Of a DNA stretch of 8,972 bases, positions 1-5,591 are shown piece after piece. Source of the stretch: Candidatus Zhuqueibacterota bacterium RBG_16_48_16 (GTDB lineage: Bacteria; Zhuqueibacterota; Zhuqueibacteria; Residuimicrobiales; Sediminimicrobiaceae); contig METF01000013.1 of NCBI GenBank assembly GCA_001771235.1, positions 351 to 9,322 on the forward strand, written 5' to 3'. Every line of letters starts with the position of its first letter. The stretch's first letter is position 1. Position numbers and translations under genes: made by a program. The notes beneath the pieces were generated by a model, which saw nothing but the letters and a program-made list of their open reading frames with translations, had not been told where the DNA came from and did no database searches.

Positions 1-421
1 GTTGAATTGTTCCGTCCATGTTCAGCAGTTGAGGCGCGACAATGCCAATGGCTTTGTCATCCTCCAGTCTCCGGCGCAGCACGCGCAGTGTCGAATCGAA
101 CGGTATAACGTCGGGATTTAATATTAAAATATAATTTCCCGCAGCCTTGCGCAAGCCCTGGTTTACCGCTTTGGTATATCCGCGATTTTCAGGGTTAACA
201 TCAATAACCAGGTGAGAAAAGAATTGTTGTTGTTTTGCGAACGATTTCAATACCTCAACTGTTCCATCGGTGCTGTGGTTATCGATGACAAGAATCTGTG
301 AAGTATAGCCGGCCAGGGCACCGGCCAGGCTTTTCAGGCACTTGATAATGATATCAACGTTATTGTAGGTGACGATCACAGCGGAAAATTCGAAAGGCGT
401 TGTCTCTGGCGATTGCTGCAT
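1..421 (-). CDS. Family 2 glycosyltransferase, N-terminal part (runs off left edge)
   Basis: This is the first 140 residues of a GT-A fold, family 2 glycosyltransferase, an enzyme class that transfers a sugar from a nucleotide-sugar donor to a cell-surface polysaccharide or lipid acceptor in the cytoplasm. Seen in the sequence: the opening strand VIVTYN at residues 15-20, the nucleotide-binding VIDNHSTDGT at 45-54, NRGYTKAVNQGL at 79-90, and LNPD at 101-104, which stands where the metal-binding DxD lies in this family. The pattern resembles rhamnosyltransferase-like (WbbL type) members, but donor and acceptor cannot be read from this part. The ATG at 421 is the first start after an in-frame TAA upstream. 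Its ribosome site is weak (AGG, five bases away). The gene follows a terminator, so it probably has its own promoter. The C-terminal half is outside the window. Confidence 0.93.
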   Translation of the reverse strand, partial: MQQSPETTPFEFSAVIVTYNNVDIIIKCLKSLAGALAGYTSQILVIDNHSTDGTVEVLKSFAKQQQFFSHLVIDVNPENRGYTKAVNQGLRKAAGNYILILNPDVIPFDSTLRVLRRRLEDDKAIGIVAPQLLNMDGTIQ

Positions 422-425
422 GGAA

Positions 426-438
426 ACCTGTAACAGGT
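426..438 (-). promoter_or_regulatory. Perfect 6-1-6 palindrome over the glycosyltransferase ribosome site
   Basis: ACCTGT, one base, ACAGGT: a perfect inverted repeat ending five bases before the ATG at 421 and containing the only Shine-Dalgarno-like AGG. In RNA it could form a 5 bp stem with a 3-base loop that hides the ribosome site; in DNA it could be an operator half-site pair. The symmetry is seen; any role is inference. It is short enough to be chance. Confidence 0.3.
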
Positions 439-470
439 AAAAGTATAAAACGAGGCGTGAAATTTAGGGG

Positions 471-520
471 CATAATAAAAAACAAGGCCGTTTATCATCG
501 GAATGCGATCATAAACGACC
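471..520 (-). terminator. Rho-independent terminator after the TPR gene
   Basis: Arms at 506-520 and 486-500 pair over 15 positions on the minus-strand RNA, with one G-G mismatch and one U-G wobble, around a 5-base loop (501-505). A T-rich run (TTGTTTTTTATTATG, 485-471) follows directly. The hairpin starts 35 bases after the TPR stop codon and reads correctly only for minus-strand transcription. It marks the end of the lptE-TPR transcript and separates it from the glycosyltransferase. Confidence 0.85.
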
Positions 521-554
521 ATTGAAAAAACCGGTAAAACGGCTGCAAAAGAGA

Positions 555-2003
555 TCAGTTTTGTTCTTCCTGGAGTTTTTTCCTTAAATAATCCAGCTTG
601 ATTTTATACCGTTCTTCATCCGGGTTCTGCTTTAACAGGCGTTCAAAAACGGCTATGGCTTTGCCGTACTGTCCCTGGGCGGCATAAATTTCACCGAGCG
701 TTGGTGTGACGAATTTTTCTTTGGTCGAATCGTCTTCGGCTTCGTCTTCCGGTTCTTCCACGTGCTCCAAAGGCGTTTCTTTCGTCTGTTTGGCCGGCCC
801 ATCCTTTTTCACATGAAGGGGCCGGCCTATTTTCGGCGTCTCGCTGTCTGTGATCTCCGTTTCGTTATAGTCATCAAGCTCAGCCAAAAACTTGCTGAAT
901 TCTTCCTGCTCTTCCAGATCGTCTTCAATTTTTATCGAGCCAAACTCCGTCAGAGATTCATCCTGCTCCTCAAACAAGCTTTCCACCTCTTCTTCGGGCA
1001 AATCCGAAAAATCAACGGGCGGCAACGGCTCGCTCCGCAGTGCGTCAAGCTCGATGGTTTCTTCGTCCGTTTCTTCGCTGAGCGCTTCCTCTTCAGGCGC
1101 TTCTTTTTCAGGTGTAAAAATCCCGGCCATTTCCGCAAAAGTTTCGGCTCCCTCCTCTTCCGGTTTTTCTTCTTCAGAAACGTCCAGCACGTCTATTTCT
1201 TCATCCTCTTCCCCTCTCTCGCCCTCGGTTGCAGCAGCGGTTTCGACCTCATCCGCGATTTCCTGTTTTTCCTCTTCGATTTCCAAAGAAGCGGCTTCCA
1301 TACTCGCTGCTTTTTTCAAAGTGTCCCTGGCTTCATTTTCCTGGCGGACTTGTTCTTCAACGCTGGGACTGAATATATCATCCAAAATTTCCGAGAACCG
1401 CTCCTCCTCACGGTCGATACTTTGGGTCTCGAATTCGATGTCATATTTATCCTCTTCGGTCATCAAATCCGTTTCATCCAATGCCGACAAGCCGAGCGCG
1501 TCATCCAGGGATTCTTCCAATTCAATATCGGTAGACAGCTTTTCTTCGGGTTCTTTGGTTAAAAGCGGCTCCGAAACCTCCTCTTCGACCTCCGCGGTTT
1601 TCCCGGATTCGACCATGCTTTTGATGTTCACATTCAAAGGATCGATCTCGAGAATGCGCAGCAGGCTGAGCTCCCTGGATTTTTCCCAGCCAATTTCCTT
1701 CATCAAATCGCTGTACAATTTGTGGGCGCTCAGAAAATTCGGCTCCAGTGCCAAAACCTTCTTGAGTCTTTTTTCAGTCTCATCGTATTGTTTGTTCGCA
1801 TACAGGCATTTTGAGAGCACAAAGTGGCCGGTGGCATACTGGGGATGGCGGCTCAAGCCCTGCTGGCATAAGGCGATCGCTTTTTCCGTTTCATTCAATC
1901 TCAGGTATCTCTCGGCCAACCTGGCAAAAACCATGGAATCGGCATTCTCGTCCAGGTGGCGTTTCAAAGCAGATATTTCATCGCTTAAATTTGACTGCAT
2001 CAT
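555..2003 (-). CDS. TPR protein with long acidic central region
   Basis: A 482-residue protein with three parts. Residues about 24-123 hold three tetratricopeptide repeats, visible as spaced A/G-L-Y patterns each ending in P-x (HPQ, EPN, DPL). Residues about 135-430 form a glutamate/aspartate-rich, low-complexity stretch with no recognisable fold, probably disordered. Residues about 433-466 hold a last TPR (TPTLGEIYAAQGQYGKAIAV), followed by a lysine-rich C-terminal helix. TPRs are protein-protein scaffolds; no catalytic motif, signal peptide or membrane segment is seen, so it is probably cytoplasmic. It lies 96 bp after lptE and before a strong terminator, so the two are likely co-transcribed. 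Two ATGs stand in tandem (2003 and 2000); the AAGGAG at 2008-2013 is 4 and 7 bases from them, favouring the second. The partner is unknown. Gene order suggests a link to envelope biogenesis, but this is only inference. Confidence 0.85.
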   Translation of the reverse strand: MMQSNLSDEISALKRHLDENADSMVFARLAERYLRLNETEKAIALCQQGLSRHPQYATGHFVLSKCLYANKQYDETEKRLKKVLALEPNFLSAHKLYSDLMKEIGWEKSRELSLLRILEIDPLNVNIKSMVESGKTAEVEEEVSEPLLTKEPEEKLSTDIELEESLDDALGLSALDETDLMTEEDKYDIEFETQSIDREEERFSEILDDIFSPSVEEQVRQENEARDTLKKAASMEAASLEIEEEKQEIADEVETAAATEGERGEEDEEIDVLDVSEEEKPEEEGAETFAEMAGIFTPEKEAPEEEALSEETDEETIELDALRSEPLPPVDFSDLPEEEVESLFEEQDESLTEFGSIKIEDDLEEQEEFSKFLAELDDYNETEITDSETPKIGRPLHVKKDGPAKQTKETPLEHVEEPEDEAEDDSTKEKFVTPTLGEIYAAQGQYGKAIAVFERLLKQNPDEERYKIKLDYLRKKLQEEQN

Positions 2004-2099
2004 GAATCTCCTTGTTCTGACGAATTCTCCACAACGTTGTTTTAGAGTACAACCTAACGAATAATTTTGCAGAGAATTAAAATCGAGATCACTTTCACA

Positions 2100-2609
2100 T
2101 CACCATCCCGAAACCGATTTGTTCAATATCTCCTGGCTGATCTTCTCTATCGCTTCGGAAATGCCGTTACGCCGGGCATCAGCTCCTTCCGACGGATCAT
2201 AAGATCCCCACTGGGTGATGCGCTCCTCCCACAGCTTTTCCCGTTTGACCTGGTCGGTGCAGGTCACACTGACAGTTAAATAGAGCTTCATGTCCTGCAC
2301 CCGCTCGCTTTGATCGAATGCACCCGCCCGGTCATCGACCCGGACGATGGCGCCATCGATCAGCATATCCGCCAAAGCCCGGTCCGAGATCTTTAGGGTA
2401 TTATCCCGGCTGAATTCATCGATGACGGCGTCGGTCAGCTCCTCGGCAATGCCAAATTCCACCGTTCGATTTTCAAACAATGGAATGGCAACCGTTTTAA
2501 GATGAGGCGCAACCGAACCCGAAAAGGAGTAAAATCCACAGTGGAATTGTAATAAAAACGCTGAAATAATCAAGCACATTTGTATATTTTTTTTGTATGC
2601 CAAAGTCAT
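2100..2609 (-). CDS. lptE: LptE-like LPS assembly lipoprotein
   Basis: A 169-residue protein resembling the LptE family. LptE is the outer-membrane lipoprotein that plugs and supports LptD, the channel placing lipopolysaccharide in the outer leaflet. Seen: a lysine-bearing N-terminus (YKK), a hydrophobic segment (MCLIISAFLLQF) and a cysteine at about residue 24 followed by GFYSFSGS, like the post-cysteine start of many LptE proteins. VAIPLFENRT and a C-terminal amphipathic helix (ISEAIEKISQEILNK) also fit the family. The lipobox is poor (QFHC rather than L-A/S-G/A-C), so lipidation is likely but not certain. I chose the ATG at 2609 over the TTG at 2612 because the CAGGA at 2617-2621 is 7 bases from the ATG but only 4 from the TTG. 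Upstream is a mobile-looking repeat element; downstream is the TPR gene. LptE proteins diverge strongly, hence moderate confidence. Confidence 0.82.
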   Translation of the reverse strand: MTLAYKKNIQMCLIISAFLLQFHCGFYSFSGSVAPHLKTVAIPLFENRTVEFGIAEELTDAVIDEFSRDNTLKISDRALADMLIDGAIVRVDDRAGAFDQSERVQDMKLYLTVSVTCTDQVKREKLWEERITQWGSYDPSEGADARRNGISEAIEKISQEILNKSVSGW

Positions 2610-2616
2610 CAAAAAA

Positions 2617-2621
2617 TCCTG
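2617..2621 (-). promoter_or_regulatory. Ribosome binding site of lptE
   Basis: CAGGA on the minus strand, 7 bases before the ATG at 2609 and 4 before an in-frame TTG at 2612. The spacing decides for the ATG. Confidence 0.55.
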
Positions 2622-2770
2622 TCGTGAGCCTCTGTATTTCTCTAGTTTAAAGAACCGCCTATCTAGTACTACAGCGAAAGTTTTTCTAAAGCCATCAGCA
2701 AATTTTTCCTAATTATTGCCAGCGTGCTGATTCGTTTAGGCAAAACTTTTTTTTGTGATCAGTCCATTTG

Positions 2771-2850
2771 CGTCCCGATAGGGACATGATGTTTGTAGCA
2801 GCCAACAAGTCAAAGGCCTCCGTCCTGTAGGGACGGGATGTTTTAAAAAT
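2771..2850 (+). repeat. GTCC-palindrome repeat, left cluster (copies A and B, plus orientation)
   Basis: Each copy has a short palindromic head, GTCC(C/T)G(A/T)...GGAC, then an asymmetric tail close to ATGTTTGTAGCAGCC that gives it a direction. Copy A: head 2772-2785, tail 2786-2803. Copy B: head 2822-2834 (hairpin of up to 8 pairs including wobbles, 2819-2837), tail to about 2850 and more degenerate. Head centres are about 50 bp apart. No protein-coding capacity is implied. Confidence 0.75.
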
Positions 2851-2881
2851 AGGATGGACAAGCAAAATGGCCAATAGCTTG

Positions 2882-3012
2882 GAAGACATCAACATCCAGT
2901 CCCTACAGGACTGAAGATGCTGGGTTTTATCGGCTGCTACAAACATTTCGTCCTTACAGGACTGGAAAACGGATTTTTGCGGTTTCTACAGACATCTCGT
3001 CTCTCGGGACGG
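2882..3012 (-). repeat. GTCC-palindrome repeat, right cluster (copies C, D and E, minus orientation)
   Basis: Three further copies in the opposite direction. Heads: C at 2899-2911 (six-pair stem 2897-2913), D at 2950-2962, E at 2998-3011 (most decayed). Head centres fall near 2905, 2956 and 3005, again about 50 bp apart. D and copy A share an identical 15-base tail, ATGTTTGTAGCAGCC, on opposite strands, and C and B share the 13-base head GTCCTGTAGGGAC, so 2772-2842 and 2891-2962 form a roughly 71 bp inverted repeat. A transcript of either strand could fold into one long hairpin. Confidence 0.75.
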
Positions 3013-3140
3013 AAATTAATGATTCTGTCTTTAATTATTTTGTCTCTTAAAATCCAGAGAGCAAAAAATTTCTCCTCATGGGAAAACTTTCGATGTAGTA
3101 CTAGTGATGGAACAAAAACTATTCAATTTACAAGTATGCT

Positions 3141-3227
3141 GTCATTGCGAGGCGCTTTTTACCGAAGCAATCTCTGGAACAGTAATCGGGATTGCTTCGT
3201 TGTTCGCTCCTCTCTCCTCGCAATAAC
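3141..3227. repeat. 87 bp dispersed palindrome (GTCATTGCGAGG / GAAGCAATCTC type)
   Basis: Two nested inverted repeats. Outer arms 3141-3152 (GTCATTGCGAGG) and 3216-3227 match at 11 of 12 positions; inner arms 3163-3174 (CGAAGCAATCTC) and 3188-3199 match at 11 of 12. The motif pair is one I recognise as a widely dispersed intergenic repeat in many unrelated bacterial genomes; its function is not established to my knowledge. It lies 33 bp past the stop of the sigma-54 regulator. It could protect or end that transcript, but no T-run follows directly. The flanks 3105-3140 and 3228-3259 show nothing further. Confidence 0.75.
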
Positions 3228-3259
3228 ATCGTGTAAGAGGATTTTCGCTCAAACACTCT

Positions 3260-4474
3260 CTAGCTCCTGCCTCTCCTGAGACCGTATCGGTTGATCTTTC
3301 TGTACAAGGTGCGTTCGCTCATCCCTAAAATTTCCGCGGTCTTTCTCTTGTTGCCTCCCGTTCGCATAAGCGTATCGATGATGAGCTCGCGTTCCACCTC
3401 GGCGATGGATCGGCCTTGCTTTTGCTCCTCCGAATCTTCAATGGAAATTTGCTCGGCATATTCCGCGGGAAATTCTTCCCGCCAGGGGCCCAATCGGTAA
3501 GGAATTCTGACACCGGAAAGAACCAGCTCGCGTAGCTGGGAAATTTCGCTCTTGATCTCCAGCAATAGGCGTAACAAGAATTCCCGCTCGATTTCATCCT
3601 TTGGCTTGTTGATCGGCACCGGCAGAGCATGCGACCTTTGATCGGTGGATTGTATGTATTTTTTCAGAACCATCTCGGTAATGCGCTGTCCCCGTTCCAT
3701 CACAATAGCTTTTTCAACCGTATTCCGCAGCTCGCGTATGTTGCCCGGCCAGGAATACTGTTGCAGAGCAAAAAGGGCGCTGTCGTCAAATCCATTGAAC
3801 TCGATGTGGTTTTCCCTGCTAAAATCCGCGGCAAATTTTTTGACCAGCAGCGGTATATCTTCCTTGCGCTCCCTCAAGCCGGGCACGCGAATGTGCATGG
3901 CGTTCAAACGATAATACAAGTCCTGCCGGAATTGCCCCCGGCGCACTTCTTCTTCCAGGTTTTTATTGGTCGCCGTGATAAACCGGACATCGACCTGGTG
4001 AGCCGCAGTTCCGCCGACCCGCATGAATTCCCGCCCTTCCAAAACGCGCAATAATTTCACCTGAATCGTCAGCGGCAGATCACCGATCTCGTCCAAAAAG
4101 ATGCTGCCTTTGTCAGCGAGTTCAAAATATCCCTTGCGGGGACCGACGGCGCCGGTAAAAGAGCCTTTTTCATGGCCGAATAATTCGGATTCCAGTATGC
4201 CTTCCGGAATAGCGCCGCTGTTGACCGTGATGAGCGGCTCGTTGCGCCTCTTGCTGCGCTGGTGAAGAGCTTTTGCCACCAGCTCCTTTCCCGTACCGCT
4301 CTCACCGGTAATCAGGATGGAAATGTCGGTTCTGGCCACCTGATCGATGGTTTCGATGAGCTGGCGAATGGTTTCGGAATTACCCAGAATGCCCACGTCC
4401 TGCTGGATGTCCCGCCAGTGTTGGTCTTCCGTAAAACCATTTATGTCATAATTCGTCGAGCGAGCCACAATCAA
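3260..4474 (-). CDS. Sigma-54-interacting AAA+ transcription activator, Fis-type HTH, no receiver domain
   Basis: A bacterial enhancer-binding protein: it hydrolyses ATP to remodel sigma-54 RNA polymerase at promoters. Domains: a short N-terminal segment (1-27) with no sensory module; AAA+ domain about 28-275 with Walker A GESGTGKE (57-64), the sigma-54 contact loop GSFTGA (104-109, Ser for the usual second Ala), Walker B SIFLDE (124-129), sensor I ATN (168-170), arginine-finger region FRQDLYYRL (182-190) and sensor II GNIRELRN (244-251); a linker; and a Fis-type helix-turn-helix (about 372-400, GNKRKTAEILGMSERTLYRK). Without a receiver it would be controlled by level or a partner, as PspF is. 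No ATG fits: the TTG at 4474 overlaps the epimerase stop, and the GTG at 4468 lies 9 bases from the GGGAG at 4478-4482, so the GTG may be the true start. Either implies translational coupling to the epimerase. Confidence 0.93.
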   Translation of the reverse strand: MIVARSTNYDINGFTEDQHWRDIQQDVGILGNSETIRQLIETIDQVARTDISILITGESGTGKELVAKALHQRSKRRNEPLITVNSGAIPEGILESELFGHEKGSFTGAVGPRKGYFELADKGSIFLDEIGDLPLTIQVKLLRVLEGREFMRVGGTAAHQVDVRFITATNKNLEEEVRRGQFRQDLYYRLNAMHIRVPGLRERKEDIPLLVKKFAADFSRENHIEFNGFDDSALFALQQYSWPGNIRELRNTVEKAIVMERGQRITEMVLKKYIQSTDQRSHALPVPINKPKDEIEREFLLRLLLEIKSEISQLRELVLSGVRIPYRLGPWREEFPAEYAEQISIEDSEEQKQGRSIAEVERELIIDTLMRTGGNKRKTAEILGMSERTLYRKINRYGLRRGRS

Positions 4475-5400
4475 GCTCTCCCATATTTACCTTTAAAAAA
4501 GTCAACCGTTTCGGCCAGTCCCTGCCGGGTATCGACATCCGGTTTCCATCCCATCTCTCGCCAGATCAGGCTGCTGTCAACCACGCTTCTAAACTGCTCT
4601 CCCGGCTTGGCAGGTGCGTGCCTCTCCTCACCTTTACCGCCGGTCAATTCGCTGAGAAGACGAAAAATTTTATTGATGGTCGTCTCCTGGCCGGTGCCGA
4701 CATTGAATATGGCATCCAGGTCATAATCAAGGGCCATCACATTGGCTCTCACGAGATCGTGGACGTAGACAAAATCCCGCGTCTGCTCGCCACTGCCGTT
4801 GATTGTCGGTGATTCACCGGCCAGCAGCTTTTGCGCAAAAATCGCCACGACCCCGGCTTCACCGTGCGGATTCTGGCGCGGGCCGTAGACGTTGGCATAT
4901 CGAAACGCGATATAACGGATATTGTATGTCAACGAGTAGAAGAACAGGTATTTTTCGCCGATCAGCTTGGTGATGCCGTAGGGGCTGTAAGGCTGCGTTT
5001 TGTGCTGCTCATCAGCCGGAAAACTCTCCTGCTCGCCGTAAACGGCCCCGCCGGACGAGGCGAAAAGGACTTTGCCAACCTGGTATTTCGCGCAGTTTTG
5101 CAGAATGTTGATAAAGCCGATGACGTTACAGTTGGCGTCGTAAATCGGGTCCTCGACCGATTTTCGCACATCCATCTGGGCCGCGTGATGATTGACGACA
5201 TCGAACCTGTGCTTCTCAAAAAGGTCGGCGATCCCTGCATCCCGAATATCCATTTTGACAAATTCCGCGTCGGGATGAACGTTGTCCATGCACCCCGTGG
5301 ACAAATTGTCCACAATAACGACACGATGGCCTTTGCGAATGTAGGCATCGACGATGTGCGATGCGATGAAACCGGCGCCTCCCGTGACCAAGATATTCAT
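4471..5400 (-). CDS. NAD-dependent epimerase/dehydratase (UDP-glucose 4-epimerase-like)
   Basis: A 309-residue extended short-chain dehydrogenase/reductase that would change a nucleotide sugar such as UDP-glucose/UDP-galactose in the cytoplasm, supplying precursors for surface polysaccharide. Seen: the N-terminal Rossmann motif TGGAGFIASH (6-15), with Ala in the third glycine position; Asp31 after the second strand (VVIVDNLSTG), which suggests NAD rather than NADP; SSGGAVYG (115-122) with the catalytic serine; the Tyr141-xxx-Lys145 pair in YSPYGITK; and the substrate-side signatures RYANVYGPRQNP (167-178) and TRDFVYVHDL (207-216). Length is normal for the family. The ATG at 5400 follows CAGGAG by 10 bases, slightly long. 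Its stop overlaps the start of the sigma-54 regulator. Exact substrate is uncertain: 4-epimerase fits best, but GDP- or dTDP-sugar enzymes share these motifs. Confidence 0.93.
   Translation of the reverse strand: MNILVTGGAGFIASHIVDAYIRKGHRVVIVDNLSTGCMDNVHPDAEFVKMDIRDAGIADLFEKHRFDVVNHHAAQMDVRKSVEDPIYDANCNVIGFINILQNCAKYQVGKVLFASSGGAVYGEQESFPADEQHKTQPYSPYGITKLIGEKYLFFYSLTYNIRYIAFRYANVYGPRQNPHGEAGVVAIFAQKLLAGESPTINGSGEQTRDFVYVHDLVRANVMALDYDLDAIFNVGTGQETTINKIFRLLSELTGGKGEERHAPAKPGEQFRSVVDSSLIWREMGWKPDVDTRQGLAETVDFFKGKYGRA
4478..4482 (-). promoter_or_regulatory. Ribosome binding site of the sigma-54 regulator, inside the epimerase gene
   Basis: GGGAG lies within the last codons of the epimerase gene. 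It is 3 bases from the TTG at 4474 and 9 from the GTG at 4468. The spacing favours GTG; the overlap favours TTG. Both are weak starts, suggesting low, coupled synthesis. Confidence 0.45.
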
Positions 5401-5490
5401 AAAAACTTTACTCCTGTTCCAAATCCGTTGTGAATGTATGAGCAGTTACAGCAACAATCTAATGACTATTCAGGCATATCTGCTATAATT

Positions 5491-5570
5491 CGCTACAAAG
5501 ACACGAAAACACAAAGCTGCACAAAATTAATCTTTTGTGTTCCTCTGCGACTTTATGGCTTAGTGGCTGA
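5491..5570. repeat. Degenerate dispersed repeat of the CCACTAAG...CACAAAG type
   Basis: The minus strand reads CCACTAAGCCATAAAGTCGC, then GCAGAGGAACACAAAAG; a short centre at 5517-5531; and then CTTTGTGTTTTCGTGTCTTT (arm 5497-5516). The arms around the centre pair as CTTTGTGTT against AACACAAAAG with one bulged base. I recognise this as the widespread intergenic repeat whose copies read CCACTAAGACACAAAG with an inverted partner. This copy has decayed outer arms. It lies between purD and the epimerase. The rest of 5401-5591 shows no convincing promoter or terminator. Confidence 0.55.
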
Positions 5571-5591
5571 ATAGCTACCTTCCTACACTGT

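Larger units (their letters stand above)
2663..3104. mobile_element. 442 bp MITE-like element with 22 bp terminal inverted repeats
   Basis: The ends at 2663-2684 and 3083-3104 are inverted copies matching at 21 of 22 positions (CTAGTACTACA, then G or T, then CGAAAGTTTT). The outermost CTAG is itself palindromic, so it could be part of the repeat or a 4 bp target duplication. No other flanking duplication is seen. The interior has no credible gene; it carries five copies of a GTCC...GGAC repeat in two opposed clusters. This architecture fits a non-autonomous element moved by a transposase encoded elsewhere; the transposase family cannot be told. The element sits between the sigma-54 regulator and lptE and probably leaves lptE dependent on a promoter in or beside it. 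The inverted ends are certain; mobility is inference. Confidence 0.65.

Noticed and set aside
442..447. TATACT -10 box for the glycosyltransferase
   Set aside because: It is well placed on the minus strand, but no -35 element is recognisable at 16-18 bases, so I did not call a promoter.
892..2064. 390-codon plus-strand open frame, very rich in serine
   Set aside because: It is the antisense of the TPR gene: glutamate GAA/GAG codons read in reverse give TTC/CTC and shifted TCT/TCC serine codons. It has no domain and no plausible ribosome site, while the minus frame has clear TPRs.
2713..2946. 77-codon minus-strand open frame
   Set aside because: It lies wholly inside the inverted-repeat element and is built from the GTCC repeats; no coding signature or ribosome site seen.
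2771..3012. CRISPR array
   Set aside because: Spacing near 50 bp is suggestive, but repeats differ from each other, switch strand midway, and leave only about 18-base spacers; no cas genes are near.
2917..3279. 120-codon plus-strand open frame
   Set aside because: It runs through copies D and E of the repeat, the end of the element, the 87 bp palindrome and into the end of the sigma-54 gene, so it crosses unrelated pieces and is fortuitous.
4831..5433. 200-codon plus-strand open frame opposite the epimerase
   Set aside because: Shadow of the epimerase gene; the minus frame carries all catalytic motifs of the family.
5481..5490. Plus-strand promoter with TGCTATAAT extended -10
   Set aside because: No plus-strand gene follows and no -35 box is at the right distance; it lies in repeat sequence.
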